Source of the DNA: Bacteroidota bacterium
GTDB taxonomy: Bacteria > Bacteroidota > Bacteroidia > JABEUT01
DNA: 46,526 nucleotides
Assembly: GCA_013285655.1 (NCBI GenBank)
Contig: JABDHI010000016.1
Coordinates: 1-46,526 of the forward strand
Direction: 5' to 3'
Positions 18,415-26,205 of the stretch are shown here, piece after piece. Positions within the stretch are counted from its first letter, which is position 1. Every line of letters starts with the position of its first letter. The translations under genes were made by a program, and so were the position numbers. The notes under the pieces were generated by a model. The model was not told the origin of the DNA. It did no database searches and saw nothing but the letters and a program-made list of their open reading frames with translations.

Positions 18415-18474
18415 AGGTTAAGATTTAGGTCGAGACTGAGAAAAAAGCCCCAGTTTAATCCTACATCTTAACCT
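18415..18474. repeat. inverted repeat, 15-base arms
   Basis: AGGTTAAGATTTAGG (18415-18429) and CCTACATCTTAACCT (18460-18474) are complementary with one mismatch around a 30-base loop. It lies between the deoxyhypusine-synthase-like stop (18490) and the pyrophosphatase promoter. It lacks a T-run, so it is not a standard terminator. Confidence 0.55.
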
Positions 18475-18489
18475 TAGCCTCAATCCCGG

Positions 18490-19482
18490 TTATTGGCCTA
18501 GTATATAAGCAAACATAAGCGGAGCCACTATAGTAGCATCCGATTCTATAATAAAACGAGGGGTCTTATCACTCAGTTTACCCCAGGTTATCTTTTCATT
18601 AGGTACTGCACCTGAATATGAGCCATAACTGGTAGTTGAATCTGATATTTGACAGAAATACGCCCAGAAAGGGGTATCTGTCCTTTCCATATCCTGGTAA
18701 AGCATAGGTACAACGCAAATAGGGAAGTCACCTGCTATACCACCACCAATCTGGTAGAAGCCGATTCCTTTACCCTTTGAGTTCTTGGTGTACCACTCAG
18801 CCAACCACATCATATATTCAATACCCGATTTCATAATGCTCGGTTGCAATTCTTTCTTAATACAATACGAAGCAAAGATGTTACCCATGGTAGAATCTTC
18901 CCATCCCGGAACAATAATTGGGATGTTCTTTTCTGCCGCAGCCATCATCCAGCTATTCTTCACATCAATTTCGTAATGCTTTTTCATAACCCCAGAAAGC
19001 AATAACTCATACATATATTCATGCGGAAAATAACGCTTGCCTGTATCTTGTGCCTTCTTCCATATTTTATGAATATGTTTTTGTATACGGCGGAAAGCCT
19101 CTTCCTCAGGTATACAAGTATCGGTTACACGGTTAAAGCCATGCTCTAACAAATCCCATTCTTCAGCAGGCGATAATTGACGGTAGTTAGGAACCCTTTT
19201 ATAATGGCTATGCGCTACAAGGTTCATTATATCTTCTTCGAGGTTGGCACCGGTACATGAAATAATAGATACCATATCCTGACGGATCATTTCGGCTAAC
19301 GATATTCCCAACTCTGCAGTACTCATAGCACCAGCCAGTGTAATCATCATCTTACCCTTCTTATCCATGTGGGCTCTGTAGGCCTTTGATGCATCTACCA
19401 GCGTAGCAGAGTTAAAGTGCAGGTAATTTTTATCAATAAATGAAGAAATAGGTCCTTTTTTCATATCTTTTTTGTTGCTCAT
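18490..19482 (-). CDS. deoxyhypusine synthase-like protein
   Basis: A 330-residue protein of the deoxyhypusine synthase family: a Rossmann-like NAD fold with TLAGAMSTAELGISLAEMIR, ISCTGANLEEDIMNLVAHS, PIIVPGWEDSTMGN and GFYQIGGGIAGDF, and the active-site lysine in ITWGKL (K302), which forms the imine with the aminobutyl group in the eukaryotic enzyme. Bacteria have no eIF5A, so the acceptor differs. In this family, plant homospermidine synthases arose from DHS, and polyamine chemistry is therefore the best guess. It is a single gene with its own TATATTTG element. No polyamine gene is adjacent. Confidence 0.88.
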   Translation of the reverse strand: MSNKKDMKKGPISSFIDKNYLHFNSATLVDASKAYRAHMDKKGKMMITLAGAMSTAELGISLAEMIRQDMVSIISCTGANLEEDIMNLVAHSHYKRVPNYRQLSPAEEWDLLEHGFNRVTDTCIPEEEAFRRIQKHIHKIWKKAQDTGKRYFPHEYMYELLLSGVMKKHYEIDVKNSWMMAAAEKNIPIIVPGWEDSTMGNIFASYCIKKELQPSIMKSGIEYMMWLAEWYTKNSKGKGIGFYQIGGGIAGDFPICVVPMLYQDMERTDTPFWAYFCQISDSTTSYGSYSGAVPNEKITWGKLSDKTPRFIIESDATIVAPLMFAYILGQ

Positions 19483-19512
19483 TAATTATCTTATTATTTA
19501 TTAAAGTATTCG

Positions 19513-19520
19513 CAAATATA
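19513..19520 (-). promoter_or_regulatory. -7 promoter element TATATTTG
   Basis: A TAnnTTTG match on the minus strand, followed by CGAA, 30 bases before the ATG at 19482. Confidence 0.5.
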
Positions 19521-19725
19521 AATTTACAATCGTTATTTATTGAAAATTCAATTTTTGGTGCAGCAAAAATATAATCTATTTGATAAGTGGGAACATAAAG
19601 TTTTACTTCGGTTCATTAAATTACTGTTAAGCTCATTCTGGCATTAACATCTGACATTCTTCATTTTAGCTTCATAATCTTATTTTAGTTTCGCTGCCAT
19701 AATTTAAAATCATACACAAACTGCC

Positions 19726-20148
19726 ATGAAAAAAGTATTCGCAACTCTCGCATCACTGGTGTTATTTGCCGGTATTTCTTTTGCTCAAGAAAACCTGAAC
19801 ACATTAAAGCAAGACGCCACCACAAAGGAAGCTGCTGCCAAGACCGATGCTAAGCAACAAGCTGCAACCAAAGAAGCTGCTGCTAAAACAGAAGCAAAAC
19901 AACAAGCTGCAACCCAGGAAACCGCTGCTAAACAAAAAGCCAGCACCGAAGGCAAGCAAGAAGCCGCAAAGGGAGAAGCTGCTGCCAAGCAAAAGGCAAG
20001 TGCCACAGCTACCAAAGAAGAAGCTGCCGCTAAGCAAAAAGCAAGCACTGAAAAAGGAAAGGCAACTCAAAAAGCCCACACTGCTTCGGCAAAAGGAATG
20101 GCTGAAAAGCAAAAAGCTGAAAACAAAAAAGCTGACCTTAACAAGTAA
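19726..20148 (+). CDS. exported Ala/Lys-rich repeat protein
   Basis: A 140-residue protein with a clear signal peptide (MKKVFATLASLVLFAGISFAQ). The mature part is almost entirely Ala, Lys, Gln, Glu and Thr in imperfect repeats such as KEAAAKTDAKQQAAT and KEAAAKTEAKQQAAT, later EAAAKQKAS. It should form a long, highly charged helix without hydrophobic core, like LEA-type or histone-H1-like sequences. Function unknown; a periplasmic spacer, cell-wall- or nucleic-acid-binding role is speculation. A terminator follows directly. The next gene (20291) has a near-identical signal peptide and is a shorter relative. Frames on the opposite strand are shadows of the biased composition. Confidence 0.8.
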   Translation: MKKVFATLASLVLFAGISFAQENLNTLKQDATTKEAAAKTDAKQQAATKEAAAKTEAKQQAATQETAAKQKASTEGKQEAAKGEAAAKQKASATATKEEAAAKQKASTEKGKATQKAHTASAKGMAEKQKAENKKADLNK

Positions 20149-20166
20149 TATATTTCTTCCATCACT

Positions 20167-20197
20167 AAAAGGGGCTGCTGTAATAGCAGCCTTTTTT
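20167..20197 (+). terminator. intrinsic terminator
   Basis: GGCTGCT (20173-20179) pairs with AGCAGCC (20185-20191) around a 5-base loop, extended by A/G-T pairs into a run of six T residues. It follows the Ala/Lys-rich gene by about 20 bases. Confidence 0.85.
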
Positions 20198-20249
20198 ATT
20201 TGCCCTATTTTAGCCTGATTGCCTTCACTATTTCTTCATTTTACCACTG

Positions 20250-20257
20250 TAGTTTTG
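20250..20257 (+). promoter_or_regulatory. -7 promoter element TAGTTTTG
   Basis: A TAnnTTTG match 34 bases before the ATG at 20291. A 12-base segment just upstream (TTCTTCATTTTA, 20232-20243) also occurs upstream of the sister gene (19657-19668). Confidence 0.5.
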
Positions 20258-20290
20258 CTTTCATAAACTAACAATTAAATTTTAATTATC

Positions 20291-20485
20291 ATGAAAAAGT
20301 CAATCGTTATCCTGGCTGCACTGGTATTGTTTGCTGGTGTTACTTTCGCACAAGACAAGGCTGCTCCTGCAAAGCAAGAGCCTGCTAAAAAAGAAACCAA
20401 AGCTGCTGATAAGAAAGCAGACAAGAAGGACGCTAAGAAAGATGACAAGAAAGCTGACGTTAAGAAGGACGCTGCTACCAAGTAA
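20291..20485 (+). CDS. small exported Lys/Ala/Asp-rich protein
   Basis: A 64-residue protein with a signal peptide (MKKSIVILAALVLFAGVTFAQ) closely similar to that of the gene at 19726. The 43-residue mature part is low complexity (KKETKAADKKADKKDAKKDD), predicted helical or disordered. No family recognised. It has its own -7 element and a strong terminator, which argues for a genuine small gene rather than a chance frame. The shared signal peptide and upstream 12-mer suggest that it and the 19726 gene arose by duplication, with the repeat region diverging. Function unknown. Confidence 0.8.
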   Translation: MKKSIVILAALVLFAGVTFAQDKAAPAKQEPAKKETKAADKKADKKDAKKDDKKADVKKDAATK

Positions 20486-20503
20486 TTTTTCTTTCACAGC
20501 ATG

Positions 20504-20534
20504 AATAAAGGCTCGCATTTTGCGGGCCTTTATT
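20504..20534 (+). terminator. intrinsic terminator-like hairpin
   Basis: AATAAAGGCTCGCA (20504-20517) pairs with TGCGGGCCTTTATT (20521-20534), 14 base pairs with one wobble and a 3-base loop. The T-run is short, but the stem is strong and directly follows the small exported gene. Confidence 0.8.
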
Positions 20535-20633
20535 ATTTCTGTACCTTGGTGTTAATTGAGCTTAAAAGTCGCCTTGTTTAATCCTTCTTTAATATTTAAC
20601 CGCAACTATATCCAAAAATCCAATGAAAAGGGC

Positions 20634-20641
20634 TACTTTTG
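20634..20641 (+). promoter_or_regulatory. -7 promoter element TACTTTTG
   Basis: A TAnnTTTG match 20 bases before the ABC-F start at 20661, inside the longer frame that would begin at 20556. It supports the 20661 start. Confidence 0.45.
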
Positions 20642-20660
20642 CAAATCTTTTTTAAGGCCA

Positions 20661-22592
20661 ATGATATCATTAAATAGTATTACAGTAAGTTTTGGAGGCA
20701 CTTCCCTCTTCGAAAATGTTAGTTTCCTTATAAACTCAAGGGATAGGATAGGCCTTGCCGGAAAGAATGGTGCAGGTAAAAGTACTTTGCTCAAATTATT
20801 GGCCGATCAGCAGAATCCAAGCTCAGGAAGTATTGGCAAACCCAAAGACCTTAAAATAGCCTATTTGCCGCAAGATATGGTTCACCAGCATGGTAAAACC
20901 GTGTTTGAAGAAACTGCTACCGCTTTCAGCGAAATACAGCAACTCGAAAAACGCCTGAAAGAAATAAACCACGAGCTTGAAACCCGTACCGATTACGAAA
21001 CTGATTCATATTCGAACCTTATTACTGAAATAACCGACATATCTCACCGCTTAGAGGTAATTGGTTCGGGTAATATGGATGAGGAAATAGAAAAGAAATT
21101 AAAAGGACTTGGCTTTGACCGTGCTGATTTCAACAGATCAACATCTGAACTTAGCGGTGGATGGCGTATGCGTATTGAGTTGGCAAAACTATTATTGCAG
21201 AAGCCAGACGTACTATTACTCGATGAGCCTACCAACCACCTTGACATTGAATCGATGCAATGGCTGGAGGAGTTTATGGAAACTTATGAAGGCGCATTGG
21301 TACTTATATCTCACGATAAAAAGTTTTTAGATAACGTTACTACACGTACCATTGAAATATCGAATAAGAAGATATACGATTACAAAACGAATTACAGCCA
21401 CTACTTAGAACTGCGCCAGGAAAGGCGTAACCAACAAGAGGCTGCTGCTAAGAACCAACAAAAGATAATTAACAAAACCCAGATACTTATTGATAAGAAC
21501 CGTGCCAAGGCAAGTAAAGCTGCCTTTGCACAATCGCTTATTAAGAAGCTAGATAAGATGGAAATAGTAGAAGTAGATGACGCCGATAACTCTGCCATCT
21601 ATTTTAAATTTCCGCCGCCTGCACATTGTGGTAACATAATACTTACTGTAGAACATGCAGCTAAAGATTATGGGCCAAAACACATATTTTCAGAAGCCAA
21701 TTTTATTATTGAAAAAGGTGAACGTATTGCTTTTGTAGGCCGTAATGGTGAAGGCAAAACCACTATGATGAAAATGATAGCGGGGAAAACCGATTATACC
21801 GGCACTATAAAATTGGGTCACAATATATTAATGGGTTATTTTGAGCAGGATCAGGCTGAGAAATTAGACACTGAGAAAACCGTTTTCGATACCATTGATG
21901 AATTAGCTGTAGGTGAAGTGCGCAGCAGAATAAGAAACCTGTTGGGTGCATTTTTATTTGGCGGCGATGATATAGATAAAAAAGTAAGAGTATTAAGTGG
22001 TGGTGAACGCGGAAGGTTAGCATTATGCAAGCTATTGCTTCAACCATACAACTTACTTATACTTGATGAACCTACCAACCACCTTGACATACGTTCGAAA
22101 GATATTTTGAAACGCGCCCTACTCGATTACGAAGGGACTTTAATAATAGTATCTCACGATAGGGACTTTTTAGATGGCCTTGCTACCAAGCTTTATGAAT
22201 ACAGAGAAGGGCATGTGAAAGAGCATTTGTGCGATATAAATGAGTTTATGCGCAAGCGTAAATTAGAAAGGCTGAACGAATCGAAGGTGCAACAGAAGGC
22301 TAAGAAAGATGAAAAAGCTACTAAAGAAACACCTGCCGCAAGTGCCTCTGCTGAAGATACCGGTAAGAAAATAAAACAACTTCAGTCGAAGATAAATAAG
22401 ATAGAAAGCGACATAGCTGAATTTGAAAAGAAAGTAGCCGAGGCGGACAAAGCTATTAGCCACCCCGACTTTTATAGCAAATCAGATTCAAACGCTTTCC
22501 TGGCAGAATATCAAAGCCTGAAAACAAAGCTTGAAGAAAAATTCAAGCAATGGGAAGAAATTTCTGCTGAGCTCGGTACGCTGGCAGAATAA
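20661..22592 (+). CDS. ABC-F family ATPase (Uup/YheS-like)
   Basis: A 643-residue soluble protein with two ABC domains and no membrane helix. The first has Walker A GKNGAGKST and LSGGWRMRIELAK then LLLDEPTNHLD; the second has GRNGEGKTT and LSGGERGRLALCK then LILDEPTNHLD. A charged inter-domain linker and a C-terminal coiled coil (about 575-640) complete the ABC-F plan. These proteins bind ribosomes at the E site, relieving stalls or giving antibiotic resistance; the subtype cannot be fixed by eye. The ATG at 20661 is chosen because it begins the conserved ABC fold and lies just after a -7 element; an in-frame ATG at 20556 would add 35 unrelated residues. Confidence 0.92.
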   Translation: MISLNSITVSFGGTSLFENVSFLINSRDRIGLAGKNGAGKSTLLKLLADQQNPSSGSIGKPKDLKIAYLPQDMVHQHGKTVFEETATAFSEIQQLEKRLKEINHELETRTDYETDSYSNLITEITDISHRLEVIGSGNMDEEIEKKLKGLGFDRADFNRSTSELSGGWRMRIELAKLLLQKPDVLLLDEPTNHLDIESMQWLEEFMETYEGALVLISHDKKFLDNVTTRTIEISNKKIYDYKTNYSHYLELRQERRNQQEAAAKNQQKIINKTQILIDKNRAKASKAAFAQSLIKKLDKMEIVEVDDADNSAIYFKFPPPAHCGNIILTVEHAAKDYGPKHIFSEANFIIEKGERIAFVGRNGEGKTTMMKMIAGKTDYTGTIKLGHNILMGYFEQDQAEKLDTEKTVFDTIDELAVGEVRSRIRNLLGAFLFGGDDIDKKVRVLSGGERGRLALCKLLLQPYNLLILDEPTNHLDIRSKDILKRALLDYEGTLIIVSHDRDFLDGLATKLYEYREGHVKEHLCDINEFMRKRKLERLNESKVQQKAKKDEKATKETPAASASAEDTGKKIKQLQSKINKIESDIAEFEKKVAEADKAISHPDFYSKSDSNAFLAEYQSLKTKLEEKFKQWEEISAELGTLAE

Positions 22593-23099
22593 TTATTTCT
22601 TAGTACTATCAGCAGGGATAAATACCAGCGATATTGAATTTACGCAATGGCGTGTATTGGTAGAAGTAAATCCTTCGCCTGTAAATACGTGGCCTAAGTG
22701 AGCTCCGCAGTTAGCGCATTCAATTTCAGTGCGCATGCCATCAGGGTCAGGTATACGTTTTACAGCTCCCGGTATTTCATCATCAAAAGCCGGCCAGCCG
22801 CAATGTGCATCAAACTTATTATCTGATTTGTACAACGGCGCGCCACAACGTTTGCATACATAAGTGCCTTTTGCTGTTGTCTTTTCATATTGCCCGGTAA
22901 AAGGCGCTTCTGTTCCTTTATCTACAATTACACGTTCTTCTTCAGGAGTTAATTTCCTGTACTTACTTTCTTTGCCCGAACCGGCATGTTTGGTTGAATC
23001 CATAGTAGTTACGGTTTTGTTATTAGTATTTGGCTGTTGTTGTGAGCAGGCTTGCAGCGATGCTGCAATTAGTACTGCTGTAATTATTTTGTAGCTCAT
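22593..23099 (-). CDS. msrB: lipoprotein peptide-methionine (R)-S-oxide reductase
   Basis: A 168-residue MsrB with a lipoprotein signal peptide (lipobox LQAC, Cys18) and a low-complexity linker to about residue 45. The catalytic domain has two zinc CxxC motifs (CKRCGAP and CANCGAH), HCGWPAFDDEI, where Ala replaces the common Ser, and the catalytic Cys152 in NTRHCVNSISL. It reduces methionine-R-sulfoxide; the lipid anchor puts it in the periplasm or at the outer membrane, where oxidised envelope proteins would be repaired. No MsrA is fused or adjacent. Its stop codon touches that of the convergent ABC-F gene. Confidence 0.95.
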   Translation of the reverse strand: MSYKIITAVLIAASLQACSQQQPNTNNKTVTTMDSTKHAGSGKESKYRKLTPEEERVIVDKGTEAPFTGQYEKTTAKGTYVCKRCGAPLYKSDNKFDAHCGWPAFDDEIPGAVKRIPDPDGMRTEIECANCGAHLGHVFTGEGFTSTNTRHCVNSISLVFIPADSTKK

Positions 23100-23192
23100 T
23101 TTGGCTGTTTACATTAACATACGGAAGAGTTATACTTCCGGTTTTGTTAAAATATGTTATAAAGCTACTCAATTTCATCATAAACGGTTTTA

Positions 23193-23200
23193 TACATTTG
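23193..23200 (+). promoter_or_regulatory. -7 promoter element TACATTTG
   Basis: A TAnnTTTG match 21 bases before the beta-lactamase-like ATG at 23221. It supports this start over the in-frame ATG at 23101. Confidence 0.5.
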
Positions 23201-23220
23201 ATAGCATTATTTATAACTCT

Positions 23221-24033
23221 ATGAAAAGAAGCCTGTTACTATTTACTATTCTCATTCTTGCAGCTAGCTGCAAACACGAACCGACAATTGAAACACGCGA
23301 TGATTTTAAAAAGTATTATGATGCCAATAATGTAAAAGGCTGCTTTGCATTATATGACCTGAACAATGATAAGTATCTTATTTACAATCAACCTGAGTAT
23401 ACAAAACCCGACCTACCCTGCTCTACATTTAAAATTTGCAATACTTTAATAGGGCTCGAAACAGGAGTAATACCTGATGAGAACTATGTAATAAAATGGG
23501 ATAGTGTAGTGCGATTTGCACCCGAATGGAACCAGGACCTTGACCTGAAGAGAGCCTTTAAGTATTCAGCCTATTGGTATTACCAGGAACTTGCACGACG
23601 CGTAGGCGGAAAGCAAATGAAACGATGGTTGGATACAATACCTTATGGGAATGCTGACACAAGTGGAGGAATAGACAAGTTTTGGCTGCATGGTGGCTTG
23701 CGCATTAGCCCGGAACAACAGATCGCTTTCTTAAAACGAGTACACGAGAATAACTTGCCATTTAAGCAACGCAATATTGATATACTGAAAAAGATAATGA
23801 TATTGAAAGATTCTGCCAACTATACATTAAGAGGTAAAACAGGCTGGGGGTTTGTTGATGGACAAGAAGTAGGATGGTTTGTGGGTTATATTGAAGCGAA
23901 TAAAAACACGTACATCTTTGCTAACTACGTTCATTGTGATACCGCACTTCATAACCCTACATTTGAAGATTGCCGCAGAGAGTTAGCACTTAAGATATTG
24001 AACAGCCTAAAATTATCTCCAGACCATTTATGA
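23221..24033 (+). CDS. class D beta-lactamase-like lipoprotein
   Basis: A 270-residue protein with a lipoprotein signal (LAASC, Cys17). The serine beta-lactamase motifs are in class D order: S68-T-F-K71 in PCSTFKICNTLIGLE, S116-A-Y where class D normally has S-x-V, Y142-G-N in IPYGNADTSGG, FWLHGGLRISPEQQIAFL, and K206-T-G in RGKTGWG. FWL..LRISP.EQ strongly marks the OXA family. Known class D enzymes hydrolyse penicillins, oxacillin and sometimes carbapenems through an acyl-serine. Substrate range cannot be told here, and the changed S-x-V position may alter it. It overlaps the next gene by 4 bases (ATGA). No mobile element flanks it, so it looks resident. Confidence 0.9.
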   Translation: MKRSLLLFTILILAASCKHEPTIETRDDFKKYYDANNVKGCFALYDLNNDKYLIYNQPEYTKPDLPCSTFKICNTLIGLETGVIPDENYVIKWDSVVRFAPEWNQDLDLKRAFKYSAYWYYQELARRVGGKQMKRWLDTIPYGNADTSGGIDKFWLHGGLRISPEQQIAFLKRVHENNLPFKQRNIDILKKIMILKDSANYTLRGKTGWGFVDGQEVGWFVGYIEANKNTYIFANYVHCDTALHNPTFEDCRRELALKILNSLKLSPDHL

Positions 24034-25148
24034 CCTCATCGGGTTCGAGAAACCTATATGTTGATTTAATAAGAGGCATCTCTATTATTCTTGTTCTGCT
24101 TTTGCATTTTGCCCTCGCCTATCATTTAAGCGATAGTATACTGGGCACTATCTTTTCGAAAAAGGCCGTCTCATCTATTGTTTCGAATGGCAATTATGGG
24201 GTGACAATGTTTTTTGCTATTTCCGGCTTTTTGATCACATCCAAATCGGTTGAGCGATATAATGGGTTAGGTAAGGTAAACGCGTTAAGTTTTTATTTGA
24301 TGCGCTTTGCTCGTATAGTACCCTCGTTAGTATTAGTGCTGGCAATTATTATTGGGTTTAGCTTAATACCGATTGCCATATTTCAAAATAGTCCTTCCAA
24401 GAACGTATCAATGTTCACCACGGTGCTTTCGGTATTAACCTTCTGGCATAACATACTCATGCAGAAGTTCGGCTATTTCAATTATGGCATCAATATTTTC
24501 TGGTCATTATCAGTTGAAGAAGTGTTCTACTTTACCTTTCCTATTCTTTGCCTCATATTCCGCAAAGAGAAATACATCATCCCTATTTGGATCGTGTTTA
24601 TAATCATCGGACCGATTTACCGAAGCTATCATACCGATGATGAGATCATCTCTCTGTATGACTACTGGTCGTGTTTCGATGCTATTGCATTAGGATGTTG
24701 CGCAGCCTTGTTTGCCAAAAAGTATACTATAAATGGAATTAAGGGAAAACTACTCAGCGTTCTTGCGATTGCCTTAATAGCTGTTACTTATTGTTATTGC
24801 AACATTATGGATAATGTAGTATTCGGTGTATCGCTTGTAGCCCTTGGCACAGCAATCCTTCTTATTCAAACTTATAATAAGCAAGCCGGTACATTGTTTT
24901 CAAAAAATATCTTGGCAAAGATCATTTGTTGGTTCGGCAAATGCAGTTACGAACTCTATTTATTTCACATAATAATACTTGCCTTAATGAAAACATTAGT
25001 CAGTCGCGATCAAATGGGCCAATACAGCAAAGTACTTTGGCTTCTTGCTTTCTTATTAGTATCTGCATTGCTGGCAGAGATTATTTCACGTTTCTATTCA
25101 GAGCCCTTAAATAAAAAACTGCGTAAGCTTTACACACCTTCTACTTAA
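24030..25148 (+). CDS. acyltransferase family 3 (OafA/YrhL-like) membrane protein
   Basis: A 372-residue integral membrane protein with about ten helices. Family hallmarks are the opening LYVDLIRGISIILVLLLHF (the catalytic His following R-G), MFFAISGFLITSKS, the arginine in LMRFARIVP and FWSLSVEEVFYFTFPIL. Members O-acetylate or otherwise acylate surface sugars, lipid A or antibiotics using cytoplasmic acyl donors. Its start overlaps the beta-lactamase-like stop (ATGA), so the two are likely translated together; whether the acyltransferase modifies cell wall or surface glycan in relation to beta-lactam exposure is open. A C-terminal SGNH domain is absent. Confidence 0.9.
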   Translation: MTSSGSRNLYVDLIRGISIILVLLLHFALAYHLSDSILGTIFSKKAVSSIVSNGNYGVTMFFAISGFLITSKSVERYNGLGKVNALSFYLMRFARIVPSLVLVLAIIIGFSLIPIAIFQNSPSKNVSMFTTVLSVLTFWHNILMQKFGYFNYGINIFWSLSVEEVFYFTFPILCLIFRKEKYIIPIWIVFIIIGPIYRSYHTDDEIISLYDYWSCFDAIALGCCAALFAKKYTINGIKGKLLSVLAIALIAVTYCYCNIMDNVVFGVSLVALGTAILLIQTYNKQAGTLFSKNILAKIICWFGKCSYELYLFHIIILALMKTLVSRDQMGQYSKVLWLLAFLLVSALLAEIISRFYSEPLNKKLRKLYTPST

Positions 25149-25155
25149 ACATAAT

Positions 25156-25163
25156 TACATTTG
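25156..25163 (+). promoter_or_regulatory. possible -7 promoter element TACATTTG
   Basis: A TAnnTTTG match only 5 bases before the gldB ATG at 25169. If real, the transcript would be leaderless; gldB might instead be read from the upstream operon. Confidence 0.3.
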
Positions 25164-25168
25164 CATAT

Positions 25169-26200
25169 ATGATGAAACGAATCCTTTCAACCCGATTTAT
25201 TCTGGCATGCACCATTGCCTTTTTACTGGCAGCATGTAATAATGATAGACTCAAAATAGATGTATCGGGTATAAAAATTGAGCCTGTAAAAGTCGACAGG
25301 CTTGAGAAGGATATGTTTAGTATGCCTGCTGATAGTATTAACCAATACACGCCTAAGCTAGAAAAGAAATACGGAAGGTTCTACGATCAGTTTGTAATAG
25401 ATGTGGTGAATGATGGAGGAACAAGAGACTCTACCTACAATGCCGGGTTACGACGCTTTATTACCGATAAAGATATGCATGCCGTTTACGATACTTGCGA
25501 GAGGATGTACGCTGATATGAGTTTTCTGGAAAATTCGCTTACCGATGCATTCAAACATTTTAAATATTATTTCCCAAACCATTCATTGCCAAGAGTAGTA
25601 ACAGCTATGAGTGGCTTTAATTATGCATTGGCTTATAAGGATAGTACATTGGCGGTATCGCTTGAAATGTATTTGGGGAAGAAATCGCCTTACTATATCA
25701 TGCTACGTTTCCCCGAATACAAAATGTTGCACATGAGCAAAGAGTATATGCCGAGCGATGTGGTATATGGCTGGTTAGAAAGTGCATTCAAGCCAAATGA
25801 GGATAAGAATGATATGCTTGCCGTGTTAGTTCACGAAGGTAAGGTACGTTACTTACTTGACGCCCTAATGCCTGACGTGGCCGATACAACAAAAATGTGG
25901 TACAGCGGAAAACAATTGGCATGGTGCAAAGAGAATGAGTTTAATATGTGGGCATACCTTATTGAGAAACACTTTTTATATACTACCGACCAGACTGAGA
26001 TCATTAAGTTTACTGACGACGGGCCCTTTACTGCCGCTTTCAATCATGACTATTGTCCTGCGCGTGTTGGTCATTGGCTAGGCTGGCAAATTGTGCGCAG
26101 TTATATGAAGAACAACCGCAAGGTAACTCTGGCGCAACTAATGGCAGAAACGAATGCAGATAAGATATTACAGAAGTCAGGGTATAAACCTTCAAAATAA
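25169..26200 (+). CDS. gldB: gliding motility lipoprotein GldB
   Basis: A 343-residue lipoprotein (signal peptide ending LLAAC, Cys23) matching GldB over its length: VDRLEKDMFSM near the mature N-terminus, RRFITDKDMHAVYDTC, FKHYFPNHSLPRVV after the helical region, YMPSDVVYGWLESAFKP, MLAVLVHEGKVRYLLDALMP and the C-terminal CPARVGHWLGWQIVRSYM. GldB is required for gliding and for a stable type IX secretion apparatus in Flavobacteria. The internal VHEGKVRYLLD stretch looks like the remnant of a metallopeptidase fold. Two ATG codons open the gene; the first is annotated. It is followed after 5 bases by a methyltransferase, and no other gld gene is nearby. Confidence 0.92.
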   Translation: MMKRILSTRFILACTIAFLLAACNNDRLKIDVSGIKIEPVKVDRLEKDMFSMPADSINQYTPKLEKKYGRFYDQFVIDVVNDGGTRDSTYNAGLRRFITDKDMHAVYDTCERMYADMSFLENSLTDAFKHFKYYFPNHSLPRVVTAMSGFNYALAYKDSTLAVSLEMYLGKKSPYYIMLRFPEYKMLHMSKEYMPSDVVYGWLESAFKPNEDKNDMLAVLVHEGKVRYLLDALMPDVADTTKMWYSGKQLAWCKENEFNMWAYLIEKHFLYTTDQTEIIKFTDDGPFTAAFNHDYCPARVGHWLGWQIVRSYMKNNRKVTLAQLMAETNADKILQKSGYKPSK

Positions 26201-26205
26201 ATTTT

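Noticed and set aside
19785-20112. Minus-strand Ala/Cys/Ser-rich frames
   Set aside because: They mirror the low-complexity Ala/Lys-rich gene at 19726 and do not look like proteins.
20556-20660. Longer start of the ABC-F gene
   Set aside because: The extra 35 residues do not belong to the ABC fold and contain the -7 element at 20634-20641.
23101-23220. Longer start of the beta-lactamase-like gene
   Set aside because: It adds 40 residues in front of a lipoprotein signal peptide and spans the -7 element at 23193-23200.
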